Source of the DNA: Mucilaginibacter sp. PPCGB 2223
GTDB taxonomy: Bacteria > Bacteroidota > Bacteroidia > Sphingobacteriales > Sphingobacteriaceae
Assembly: GCF_001705515.1 (NCBI RefSeq)
Contig: NZ_MDJS01000001.1
Location: 620,001-684,000, forward strand
DNA length: 64,000 nt
Direction: 5' to 3'
Part shown: positions 44,014 through 52,700 of the stretch, one piece after another
Layout: every line of letters starts with the position of its first letter
Numbering within the stretch: position 1 is the stretch's first letter
Made by a program: the position numbers and the translations under genes
The notes under the pieces: model-generated
The model's database searches: none
What the model was told of the DNA's origin: nothing
What the model saw: only the letters and a program-made list of their open reading frames with translations

Positions 44014-44646
44014 ATGGTTCAAAAAACACTATACATTATCCGCCACGGGCAAACCGAACTTAATAAAAAAGGCATTATCCAGGGACGCGGCATCGATGCC
44101 GATTTGAATGACACGGGCCGCTTGCAGGCCGCAGCTTTTTTTAAAGCTTACCGCGATGTACCTTTTGATAAGATCTACGTATCCGAATTGAAACGTACCC
44201 GGCAAACCGTTCAACAGTTTATCGATCTGGGCATACCTTTCGAAAAATTGCCCGGTTTAGACGAGTTGGCCTGGGGCATACACGAAGGCGAAGCCAGCAC
44301 CCCCGAAAACAGGCTGGCATTCTTAAACATCATGCGCGATTGGCTCGAAGGCCGCTTAGATTCGAAATTTGAAGGTGGCGAAAGCCCCAATGAAGTACAG
44401 GCGCGGCAAAAAGAGGCGCTCAACGTGATCATGAGCCATCCCGAAGAAAAAACTGTGTTAATAGCCATGCATGGCCGTGCCATGCGTTTGTTTTTGTGCC
44501 TGCTGACCAATGTGCCGTTGACCAAGATGGACGATTTTCCGCACCAGAATGTGATCTTATACAAAGTGAATTACGACGGCGAAAAATTTAGTATCGCCGA
44601 TTTTAATAACTCCGACCACCTGAAACACCTTGCTACCGATCTGTGA
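44014..44646 (+). CDS. Histidine phosphatase (phosphoglycerate-mutase-like)
   Basis: A 210-residue histidine-phosphatase-superfamily protein. The catalytic RHG is in LYIIRHGQTELN near the N-terminus, with VSELKRTRQT (phosphate Arg), the acid Glu in WGIHEGEA and the second His in IAMHGRAMR. It removes phosphate from small molecules; the substrate is unknown. It lies between mqnE and mqnA and overlaps the mqnA start by 4 bases. Co-expression with menaquinone synthesis is therefore likely, although no phosphatase step is known in the futalosine route. Confidence 0.9.
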   Translation: MVQKTLYIIRHGQTELNKKGIIQGRGIDADLNDTGRLQAAAFFKAYRDVPFDKIYVSELKRTRQTVQQFIDLGIPFEKLPGLDELAWGIHEGEASTPENRLAFLNIMRDWLEGRLDSKFEGGESPNEVQARQKEALNVIMSHPEEKTVLIAMHGRAMRLFLCLLTNVPLTKMDDFPHQNVILYKVNYDGEKFSIADFNNSDHLKHLATDL

Positions 44647-45386
44647 AAAAAATTAGAATATCCGCCGTTAGTTATACCAATACCAAGCCTTTCATTTACG
44701 GCATCCAACACGCCGATATATCGGATAAAATCGATTTAAGCCTTGATACCCCATCCGATTGCGCTCAAAAACTGATCGATGATCGGGCAGATATCGGCCT
44801 GATACCCGTAGCAGCGGTTCTGAATATACCAAACTGGCAAATCGTATCCGATTATTGCATCGGTGCGGTAGGGGCGGTTAACTCGGTTTTCATCTTCAGC
44901 AATTGCGATATTACGGATGTTAAACGCATTCAGTTAGATCCGCAGTCGCGCTCATCGAATAACCTGGCTAAAGTGCTGCTGAAAAACTATTGGAAGCTAT
45001 CGCCCGAACTGATCGTTGGCGCGGATGATTATTCACAATCAACGGATCGGCATACGGCTTTCGTACAAATAGGCGACCGTACCTTCGGTAAAAAAGATCA
45101 GTATAAATACGTGTACGACCTGGCTGAAGTATGGCTGAATTTTACCGGGCTGCCCTTTATGTTTGCCGGCTGGATAGCCAACAAACCCATCGACGCAGAT
45201 TTTATTACCGAATTTAATAAAGCGTTAAAATTAGGGTTAGACAGCCGCAGCGAATTATTTAAAGAACTGCCACAGGTGGATAATTTTGATGTGGAAGATT
45301 ACCTGATGCATAAGATAGATTTTGATGTAACCGATGAGAAGAAGCAGGCGATGACCTTGTTTTTAAACTACATTAAAGCGCTTTAA
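44643..45386 (+). CDS. mqnA: Chorismate dehydratase of the futalosine menaquinone pathway
   Basis: A 247-residue MqnA/MqnD-family protein starting with GTG at 44643, overlapping the phosphatase stop (GTGA). RISAVSYTNTKPFIYG and DIGLIPVAA are characteristic of MqnA, which dehydrates chorismate to 3-enolpyruvyl-benzoate. The family has a periplasmic-binding-protein-like two-lobe fold, here with LDPQSRSSNNLAKVLL in the second lobe. With mqnE it provides the first two steps of menaquinone synthesis; mqnB, mqnC and mqnD are not in the window. Its TAA shares the bases TTAA with the stop codon of the opposing regulator gene. Confidence 0.92.
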   Translation: MKKIRISAVSYTNTKPFIYGIQHADISDKIDLSLDTPSDCAQKLIDDRADIGLIPVAAVLNIPNWQIVSDYCIGAVGAVNSVFIFSNCDITDVKRIQLDPQSRSSNNLAKVLLKNYWKLSPELIVGADDYSQSTDRHTAFVQIGDRTFGKKDQYKYVYDLAEVWLNFTGLPFMFAGWIANKPIDADFITEFNKALKLGLDSRSELFKELPQVDNFDVEDYLMHKIDFDVTDEKKQAMTLFLNYIKAL

Positions 45387-45745
45387 GCAGCCAATAAATT
45401 TTCAATTTTATTAAGCAGCTGAAAAATATCGAAGGGTTTGGCTACAAAATCGTCGGCCCCGTAATCTTGAATGGTTTGGTTTACCGCCGGCGTTGCCGAC
45501 ACCATAATAACAGGAATATTCTTTGTTTTTTCTTCGCTTTTTATTTTTTTGCAGATATCCCTGCCATCAAGCCCGGCCAGCATTACATCCAATAGTACCA
45601 AATCCGGTACATAGCTGTCTATTTTTTTAAACACATCGTCCCCGTTCGGGGTCGACTCGACATCGTATCCCGAATACTTAAGAAGCTCTGTTAACGCATC
45701 CAGTATAAAAAGGTCATCATCAACTGCGAGTATTTTTTTTGGCAT
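45383..45745 (-). CDS. Stand-alone response-regulator receiver domain (CheY-like)
   Basis: A 120-residue single receiver domain with no output domain. The acidic pocket is AVDDDLFILD, the phospho-acceptor Asp lies in DLVLLDVMLAG (about residue 54), the switch Thr/Ser in IMVSATPA, and the conserved Lys in FVAKPFD. It would be phosphorylated by an unlinked histidine kinase and act by protein contact. Its stop codon overlaps that of mqnA in convergent orientation. An 8-bp inverted repeat (TTGCGACA, 45795-45802 and 45849-45856) lies upstream of its start. Confidence 0.93.
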   Translation of the reverse strand: MPKKILAVDDDLFILDALTELLKYSGYDVESTPNGDDVFKKIDSYVPDLVLLDVMLAGLDGRDICKKIKSEEKTKNIPVIMVSATPAVNQTIQDYGADDFVAKPFDIFQLLNKIENLLAA

Positions 45746-46106
45746 CGGCTAAATAATTAAAGCATAAAACCCTATTGGCTTTATACCGGGTTCGTTGCGA
45801 CAGATAAAAGTTATCTATCTCCTTTATATTGTGCCTTTGTAACCAAATTGTCGCAAAGAGTTAATTTTTTCGGGGGATAGGTTTGGTTCTTTTAATCTGC
45901 AGTTAATTGGCAATTGCTGTGCCGGGTTTTTGGGTTTGCGATATTTTTAATATGGAGCTGTATTTAGCTGTCGAAATTAAAAATTTTAATAAAAATTTCA
46001 TTTTGTTATCAAAATGTCATAAAAATTTAAATTATGTTGTAAAATTAATAATAAATGCTCACCTTTGTTGTGTAATTAATACTTACACACATAAAAAAGC
46101 AAGGTC
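45746..46106. other. AT-rich divergent intergenic region
   Basis: This 361-base gap between the receiver gene and the PepSY-like gene has no gene I can support. It contains an inverted repeat TTGCGACA/TGTCGCAA (45795-45802, 45849-45856) with a small hairpin AGATAA/TTATCT inside (45802-45816), possibly an operator. A poor CACCTTTG -7-like box lies near 46060. Bases 45960-46050 are very A/T-rich. Confidence 0.4.
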
Positions 46107-46619
46107 ATGAAAAAAGTATTCATCACAGCCATATTAGTATCAGGTTTATCATTAGGTGTTTTTGCGGATGGCGGTAAAAAAGGTAATGATAACAGCAACT
46201 CAAGTGCAGCATCTTACACAGCCCTGAATCAATTCAGCAGCGATTATAAAGACGCAAAAAACGTAGTTTGGAAAGTTGACGGCAACTGCCAGAAAGCAGA
46301 GTTTGTTTTAGAAGGTAAAAAAGTAACTGCCTTTTACAGCTTAACCGGCGAGTTTTTAGGTTTAACCCAACCGGTTGACTACAAAACTATCCCGGCCGAC
46401 GCTCAAAAAGATATCGCTGCCAGCTACAAAGGCTATACAGTTGGCGAAGTGATCAAATTAGAACCAAAACAAGAAAGAGATGTAACCGATTTGTACGCCG
46501 GCTCCGCTTTCAAAAACGATGCGGTAGTTTATTTTGTCGACTTAAAAAGCGCTAAAGAAGAAATATTGGTTAGGGTAACTCCTGATGCCGATGTGTACTT
46601 TTTTAAACAAGTAAAATAA
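46107..46619 (+). CDS. Secreted PepSY-like (beta-lactamase-inhibitor-like) protein
   Basis: A 170-residue exported protein: signal peptide (MKKVFITAILVSGLSLGVFA), a Gly/Lys/Asn/Ser linker, then a compact domain. YTALNQFSSDYKDAKNVVWKVDG, VTAFYSLTGEFLG and YFVDLKSAKEEILVRVTPDADV suggest the alpha-beta PepSY-like fold found in many small periplasmic Bacteroidota proteins. In this family the VVWK start and LxVxPDGxV end are typical. Function is unknown; it may bind another protein or a cell-wall component. It is flanked by its own terminator and appears monocistronic. Confidence 0.85.
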   Translation: MKKVFITAILVSGLSLGVFADGGKKGNDNSNSSAASYTALNQFSSDYKDAKNVVWKVDGNCQKAEFVLEGKKVTAFYSLTGEFLGLTQPVDYKTIPADAQKDIAASYKGYTVGEVIKLEPKQERDVTDLYAGSAFKNDAVVYFVDLKSAKEEILVRVTPDADVYFFKQVK

Positions 46620-46651
46620 ACAGTTCATTAACATCCCTTATATAAATTAAG

Positions 46652-46682
46652 GCTTTCCGGATATTCCGGGAAGCTTTTTTTA
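46652..46682 (+). terminator. Intrinsic terminator after the PepSY-like gene
   Basis: GCTTTCCGG at about 46652-46660 pairs with CCGGGAAGC at 46666-46673 (one mismatch), followed by a run of T. It ends the plus-strand gene and abuts the stop of modC on the other strand. Confidence 0.82.
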
Positions 46683-47297
46683 TGAGATATGAATGGTGTT
46701 GCCGGTAAGCGCTTCCAGTTCGTACGGATTATGGGTTACGATGAGGCAGGTCGTGTCGAACCGTTGAAGTAATACTTTTAACTGCACAATAAGCTCCTGC
46801 CGCATTTCCATATCCAACGCCGAAAAAGGCTCATCCATCAACATTAATTGAGGCTTAACAGCCAACGCGCGAATGATTGCCAAACGCTGCTGCTGCCCGC
46901 CCGAAAGATATTCGGGTTTGTGATTTGCCAAAGTCTCCAGCTTTGCAAAATGCAACAACTCATTTGTCCATTCCTGGTCGGTTGTGGCATACTCGAGATG
47001 TTGTTTAACCGTCATATTGGGGAAAAGCGCATAACCCTGGAATACAAAACCTGTTTTTCTTTTTTGCGGGGATAGATTGATACGCGTACCGGCGTCAAGC
47101 CAAATCTCATTATTGACGATGATCCTGCCTTTCTCAGGAGTGGTTAAACCCGCTATCATCTTCAGTAAAGTAGTTTTTCCGGCACCCGACGGACCGGTAA
47201 CACTGGTAATGCTGTTAGGCGCTATCTCGGTATTCACCTTTAATAGCTTATGTCCTTCATAGGCCCGCAATTTTTTTTCGATATCGATGATGATCAT
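46680..47297 (-). CDS. modC: Molybdate ABC transporter ATP-binding protein
   Basis: A 205-residue ABC ATPase. Walker A is GPSGAGKTTL (about 34-43), the Q-loop is FVFQGYALFPNMTV, the signature LSGGQQQRLAI, Walker B LMLMDEPFSALD, and the H-loop Thr-His in IVTHNPYE. It is short for ModC: the C-terminal molybdate-binding (MOP/TOBE) domain of the enterobacterial protein is absent, as in many Bacteroidota. It powers uptake with ModB, which overlaps it by 4 bases, and ModA. Assignment to molybdate rests on the ModA and ModB neighbours. Confidence 0.92.
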   Translation of the reverse strand: MIIIDIEKKLRAYEGHKLLKVNTEIAPNSITSVTGPSGAGKTTLLKMIAGLTTPEKGRIIVNNEIWLDAGTRINLSPQKRKTGFVFQGYALFPNMTVKQHLEYATTDQEWTNELLHFAKLETLANHKPEYLSGGQQQRLAIIRALAVKPQLMLMDEPFSALDMEMRQELIVQLKVLLQRFDTTCLIVTHNPYELEALTGNTIHIS

Positions 47298-47974
47298 TCC
47301 AGCGGGATCTTAGCAGTACGTTTGTTAAAAATGAAAACAGCCATCACAATGAGAAAAGTAACGGCAAACAGAAACAGCGAATATGAATTGGCTGTGGCAT
47401 AATCCATATTCTCGACCGAATCGTAAATAGCGATCGAAGCCACCTTCGTAACATTCGGGATATTACCGCCGATCATCAGCACAACGCCAAACTCACCTAA
47501 AGTATGCGCGAATGTAAGCACAATGGCCGTAAGCAGAGACGCCCGGATGTTAGGTAATAATACCTTGATAAACGTTTGCAGTTCGGTTTTGCCCAACGTG
47601 TATGATGCCTGTGCCAGCGAAGACGGCAATTGCTGCAAAGCCGACTTAACAGGCCCTATCATAAAAGGCATACTATAGATAACCGAGGCCAGTACCAATC
47701 CCTCGAAAGAAAAAACAAACTGGATGTTGAAATGCTGCTGCAGCCATAAACCTAAGCCACGCTGCGGGCTGAAGGCTATCAATAAATAGAACCCCAAAAC
47801 CGATGGCGGCAATACCAGCGGCATAGTAATGACAGCCTCGATGACGAGCTTAAAGACAGAGCGGCCTTTGGCCAGCCAATAAGCCACAGGCAACCCGATA
47901 ACGAGCAAAACAGCAGTGGTAATGGCGGCCAGCCTGAGCGTTAGCCATATAGGCGACCAATCCATCAGCAGCAA
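47294..47974 (-). CDS. modB: Molybdate ABC transporter permease
   Basis: A 226-residue permease with five to six membrane helices and the ABC-coupling EAA loop near the middle (SLAQASYTLGKTELQTFIKVLLPNIR). MPLVLPPSVLGFYLL and GEFGVVLMIGGNIP are characteristic of ModB/CysT-type permeases. It forms the membrane channel of the ModABC importer. The gene starts 6 bases after the modA stop and its stop overlaps modC by 4 bases, so all three are one transcript. Confidence 0.94.
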   Translation of the reverse strand: MLLMDWSPIWLTLRLAAITTAVLLVIGLPVAYWLAKGRSVFKLVIEAVITMPLVLPPSVLGFYLLIAFSPQRGLGLWLQQHFNIQFVFSFEGLVLASVIYSMPFMIGPVKSALQQLPSSLAQASYTLGKTELQTFIKVLLPNIRASLLTAIVLTFAHTLGEFGVVLMIGGNIPNVTKVASIAIYDSVENMDYATANSYSLFLFAVTFLIVMAVFIFNKRTAKIPLE

Positions 47975-47980
47975 AACGAT

Positions 47981-48739
47981 TTATTGTACATGATAGCCAT
48001 ATTGGGTAAATATAGCTTTTGCCGATGGAGATAAAATATATTTATAAAACTTTTGAGCGTTTTCAAAATTGGTTTCCTTGCCGTGTTTTAAAATAACCAT
48101 GCCCTGTTGTATAGCCGTGTACAAATTCACGTCGACAGGCGCCCAGTAAAGCTTTGCATTCTTATCGGCATCTTTAATAAACGACTGGCTGGTAAAACCT
48201 ACCGTAACCGCACCGGTGGTGATGTAAGTATTTACCTGGGCAATGCTTTCGCCGTAAACCAGTTTGGGCTTTACACTGTTCATGATGCCGGTTTTGATCA
48301 GTGCTTCTTCGGCAGCCTTGCCATATGGGGCAATTGCGGCATTGGCTATGGCTATTTTTTTAACCTTGCCTTTCTGTAACAGGCTTTGCCAGTTTTTCAG
48401 GTCGAGTTTTTGCCGGCTGCAAACAATGAGGTTACCCCAGGCATACACCACCGGCTCATCCATGCTGAAGCCCGCTTTATAAAGACTCTCCGGAAAGCTA
48501 ATATCGGCAGATAAAAAAACATCGAAAGGAGCGCCGTTCTTGATCTGGTTAACCAGGTTGCCCGATGAGCCGGTGATCGGTTGTATCTCGATACCGGTTT
48601 GCTTTTTAAAATCGGCCCCCAGCGCTTTAATTACCGATTGCAGGTTGGCCGCCGCAGCAACCTGCAGGGTTTGCGCCTGGGCTATGATACCTGCAAAGAA
48701 AAGCAGGAGCGAGGTAAGGATGAATTTTCCGAATTTCAT
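47981..48739 (-). CDS. modA: Molybdate-binding periplasmic protein
   Basis: About 252 residues from the ATG at 48737-48739, which opens a signal peptide (MKFGKFILTSLLLFF... AQAQ); the frame is open to 48820 but that part lacks a secretion signal. LQVAAAANLQSVIKALGADF, TGSSGNLVNQIKNGAPFDVFLSAD and the late GFTSQSFI are the ModA family pattern, with oxyanion contacts from the Ser residues of the AAAANL and GSSG segments. It delivers molybdate to ModBC, plausibly supplying the molybdopterin oxidoreductase encoded at 56492-57331. Confidence 0.95.
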   Translation of the reverse strand: MKFGKFILTSLLLFFAGIIAQAQTLQVAAAANLQSVIKALGADFKKQTGIEIQPITGSSGNLVNQIKNGAPFDVFLSADISFPESLYKAGFSMDEPVVYAWGNLIVCSRQKLDLKNWQSLLQKGKVKKIAIANAAIAPYGKAAEEALIKTGIMNSVKPKLVYGESIAQVNTYITTGAVTVGFTSQSFIKDADKNAKLYWAPVDVNLYTAIQQGMVILKHGKETNFENAQKFYKYILSPSAKAIFTQYGYHVQ

Positions 48740-48889
48740 TTCAACAAATTTATTAAAATTGGCATGATGAGCAAAGTCCCATCTAAACGGCGAGGCCCTC
48801 ATTAACGCCTTTAAATACAATCATCGATTAATAATCTCTCCCAGTTGGGAAGACTTTTTTAAAGCCCTGCGGGGAGGGTTGGTTGGGGC
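48740..48889. other. Short spacer with GGGAGG-type hairpins
   Basis: Between the F420-reductase-like gene and modA on the minus strand. CTCCCAGTTGGGAAG (about 48838-48852) can fold on itself, and a CCCTGCGGGGAGGG block (48867-48880) lies just beyond. I recall similar blocks as intergenic terminators/repeats in Bacteroidota. No molybdenum-cofactor riboswitch was recognised. Confidence 0.4.
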
Positions 48890-49513
48890 CTATTTCCCCA
48901 ATAACCCACGCGCCTCGGCGCAGGTAATATCGTTATTGTAAATTTTTGTTCCCGGCTGCTGCAGTTCACCGCCATCGTGCAGGTTACCCGTATCAACTGC
49001 GGCAAAACCAATCTCTTCAATTAACCGCGATATCTTGGCTTTGGCTTCGATACTGTCGCCGGCCATAAAAATGGCTTTTCGCTCCTGCAAAGGTAAATCC
49101 TTACGGCCTCCCAGCTCCAGGTGCTTAAAATTTTTTGTATTGAATGCTTTTACTATAATGGCGCCGGGAAGTTTCCTGGCAGTTTCTTCGCTGCTTGTCG
49201 AGTTGCTCAGTTTATATAAACCGCCGCCGGGTTTATAGGGGTTCATGGCGTCGATCACAATTTTATCTTTCACCAGCTGCGGGTCGGGCAGGGCCTCTGT
49301 CTTGCTCCACGGCGTGGCAAGCAATACGATCTCTCCAAAAGCGGCAGCATCATTTTTGCTTAATGCAATTGCGTTGTCGCCCAGCTTTTTTACGATCTCC
49401 TGCAGCGATTCGGGTCCGCGCGAATTACTGATAGCTACCGCATGCCCGGCTTTGACAAATAACTGAGCGGTTGTCGCCCCGATTTTACCCGCGCCTATAA
49501 TTCCGATCTTCAT
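48890..49513 (-). CDS. NAD(P)-binding F420-dependent-reductase-like oxidoreductase
   Basis: A 207-residue Rossmann protein. The dinucleotide-binding start KIGIIGAGKIGATTAQLF and the following SNSRGPESL (a Ser/Arg patch that favours NADP) match the NADPH-dependent F420 reductase / NADP oxidoreductase family. Bacteroidota normally lack coenzyme F420, so it probably acts on another flavin or substrate. VIDAMNPY and KAFNTKNF are family-typical. It is upstream of modA by 150 bases on the same strand; no functional link is evident. Confidence 0.88.
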   Translation of the reverse strand: MKIGIIGAGKIGATTAQLFVKAGHAVAISNSRGPESLQEIVKKLGDNAIALSKNDAAAFGEIVLLATPWSKTEALPDPQLVKDKIVIDAMNPYKPGGGLYKLSNSTSSEETARKLPGAIIVKAFNTKNFKHLELGGRKDLPLQERKAIFMAGDSIEAKAKISRLIEEIGFAAVDTGNLHDGGELQQPGTKIYNNDITCAEARGLLGK

Positions 49514-49796
49514 TGGGATATCTGCGTTAAGTTTTTCTGAAAAAAAGAAAATCTTCGCCTATCTGATATAAAATCTATTGATATTGTAGGCTTTATATTG
49601 AGTTAACAAGTAAGTTTAAGATTTGTTTTTTTAAATAATTGATAACAGATGTTTAAATTAATTATCATTTTTTTAATTTTTATAATAAATATTAGTCTGA
49701 AATTTGATAATGTGAAAAAAACATTAAACATTTTATAATTTTCATCATATTGCCTAACTTCGTTATTACACCTTTTAATAGCGTTTTTGAACGAAC
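49514..49796. promoter_or_regulatory. AT-rich divergent region upstream of gltB
   Basis: These 283 bases lie between the divergent oxidoreductase and gltB genes and are strongly A/T-rich. A TAACTTCG near 49753 resembles a -7 box, without a clear -33 partner. A 29-codon hydrophobic ORF at 49649-49738 looks like chance. No riboswitch was recognised. Confidence 0.35.
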
Positions 49797-52700
49797 ATGG
49801 AACTTACTGATTCTAACCAGCAGGGTTTATACAGGCCCGAATTTGAACACGACTCGTGCGGTACCGGCTTTATTACCCACATTAACGGACAAAAATCAAA
49901 CCAGATCATTTTAGATGCCCTGACCATTTTAGAAAATATGGAGCATCGCGGCGCTTGCGGCTGCGACCCGCTAACGGGCGACGGTGCGGGTATTTTGATA
50001 CAATTGCCGCACGAATTTTTTATGGACGAATGTGCCGCCCTCGAGATAAGCCTGCCCGAACCCGGCGAGTATGGTGTGGGGATGACCTTTTTTCCAAAAG
50101 ATCCCACAGTTAAGAAAGCCTGCCGTAATATTATTAAAAACGCTGTTGAAAAGCTGGGTTTGATATTTTTAGGTTATCGTAAAGTACCTGTGGATAACTC
50201 TGGCATCGGCGAAACTGCCAAAGCCGCCGAACCGGATGTAGAACAGTTGTTTATTGGCCGCCCGCACCATATTACCAACGCCGACGATTTTGAGCGTAAG
50301 TTATATGTGCTGCGGCGCTTCATCACCAAAACCGTTAACGAAACGCTGAAAGACGCCGTTGCCGATTTCTATTTCACCTCGTTATCGTGCAAAACCATTA
50401 TTTATAAAGGTCAGTTAACCACCTACCAGGTACGCCAGTATTTTAACGATCTTTCTGACCCGCGTATGGAGTCGGCCTTTGGTATGATCCACTCGCGTTT
50501 CTCAACCAATACTTTCCCGTCCTGGCGTTTGGCGCAGCCGTTCCGCATGATTGCTCATAACGGCGAGATCAACACCCTTACGGGCAACCTCAACTGGTTC
50601 TATTCGGGTGTGAAATCGTTAGCTTCATCCTATTTCAGCCAGGAAGAGATGGAGATGTTATTGCCGGTGATCGACAATAACCAATCCGACTCAGCCTGTT
50701 TGGATAATATTATCGAAATATTGCTGCACACCGGTCGTTCGTTACCGCACGTGATGATGATGCTCATCCCCGAAGCCTGGGATGGCAACGAGCAGATGGA
50801 CCCGCTTAAGAAAGCGTTCTACGAATACCATGCTACCCTGATGGAACCATGGGACGGCCCGGCTGCTATTTCGTTTACCGATGGTAAGCTGATCGGCGCT
50901 TTGCTCGACAGGAACGGCCTGCGCCCGCTGCGCTACGTCATCACCAAAGATAACCGTGTTATTGCAGCATCAGAGGCGGGTGTATTAGCTTCGCTTCGCG
51001 AGTCTGATGTGGTACGCAAAGGCCGCTTGCAGCCCGGCAAGATGTTTTTGATCGATACCGAACAAGGTAAGATCATTGCTGATGATGAAATCAAAAGAAA
51101 AATAAGCTCGCGACAGCCTTATGGCCGCTGGCTTGAAAATTATAAGATCCGACTGGAGGAACTGGCCGAGCCGCGTTTATCGTTCTCGAGCCTTTCGGCC
51201 GATTCGGTGTTCCGTTACCAGCAGGTATTCGGTTATTCGCGCGAGGATATCGAAACCATTATCATGCCGATGGCGCTTGATGGTAAAGAGCCCGTTGGTT
51301 CGATGGGTACCGACGTGCCGCTGGCTGTTCTGTCCGACAAGCCCCAGCATTTATCGAGCTACTTTAAGCAATTCTTTGCGCAGGTAACTAACCCGCCGAT
51401 CGACCCGATCCGCGAGCGCCTGGTGATGAGTTTGGCAACATTCATCGGCAGCAATGGCAATTTGCTGGATGAAGATAAAATGCACTGCCATTGCGTGGCG
51501 CTAAAACAGCCCATCCTTACCAATTATGAGCTCGAAAAGCTGCGCAGTATCGATACAGGCTTGTTCCATGCTAAAACACTGCAAACTTATTTTAAAGCCG
51601 ATGGCCAGCCGGGCTCGCTCGAAAAGGGGATAGCCAGGCTTTGCCGCTATGCAGAAGATGCAGTTGAAGACGGTTTTGAAGTATTGATCCTTCAGGATCG
51701 TGCAGTTGACTCTGAACATGCGCCGATACCTTCATTAATGGCAGTATCGGCCGTACACCACCACCTGGTACGAAAAGGCCTGCGTGGTTCGGTAGGTTTG
51801 GTTGTTGAGGCTGGTGATATCTGGGAAGTACATCACTTTGCCTGCTTACTGGCTTTTGGCGCTACGGCCATCAACCCATATTTGGCCCTGGCTACTATCG
51901 ATACATTGAAAGCCGAAGGCAAATTAGGTGCGAGCCTCGACCAGAAAGCTTTACAAAAGAACTATGTGAAAGCCGTTAGCGATGGCTTGCTGAAGATATT
52001 CAGTAAAATGGGTATCTCAACTTTACAATCATATCACGGTTCGCAAGTGTTTGAGATACTGGGACTTAATCAGGACGTGGTAGACCGTTGCTTTGCAGGA
52101 GCCGTAACCCGCATAGGCGGTTTAGGTTTGGATGAGATAGCCCGCGAGGCACTATGCAAACACCGCATCGGTTTCGGCGCATCGAAAGACGCCAGCCATC
52201 TGTTACCAGAAGGCGGCATTTACCAGTGGAAGCGCCGCGGCGAGCAGCACCTGTTCAACCCGCAAACCATCCACCTGCTGCAGCACGCTACCCGTACCAA
52301 CGACTACAACGTTTATAAAAACTATGCTAAACTGATCAACGATCAGACAGATAAGCATTTTACCATACGCGGTATGCTCGATTTTGCGCACCACCGCGAA
52401 GCGATCTCTATCGACGAGGTTGAACCGGCAGAAGCCATCATGAAGCGCTTTGCTACAGGCGCGATGTCGTTCGGGTCTATCTCGCACGAAGCGCACAGCA
52501 CTTTAGCGATAGCCATGAACCGCATCGGCGCTAAAAGCAATACCGGCGAGGGCGGCGAGGACGAAATGCGTTATATCCCGCTGGAGAACGGCGATTCGAT
52601 GCGCTCGGCTATCAAACAAATCGCTTCGGCAAGGTTTGGTGTAACTGCCAACTACCTTACCAATGCCGACGAATTGCAGATAAAAATGGCACAAGGCGCT

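Noticed and set aside
45907..46110. 67-codon plus-strand ORF before the PepSY-like gene
   Set aside because: Runs through very A/T-rich DNA and overlaps the well-supported start at 46107; composition looks random.
48740..48889. Molybdenum-cofactor riboswitch upstream of modA
   Set aside because: The spacer has only simple GGGAGG-type hairpins and lacks the conserved core of that riboswitch.
49649..49738. 29-codon hydrophobic ORF upstream of gltB, considered as a leader peptide
   Set aside because: Its Ile/Leu/Phe/Lys content is what A/T-rich DNA gives by chance, and no riboswitch or stem pair accompanies it.
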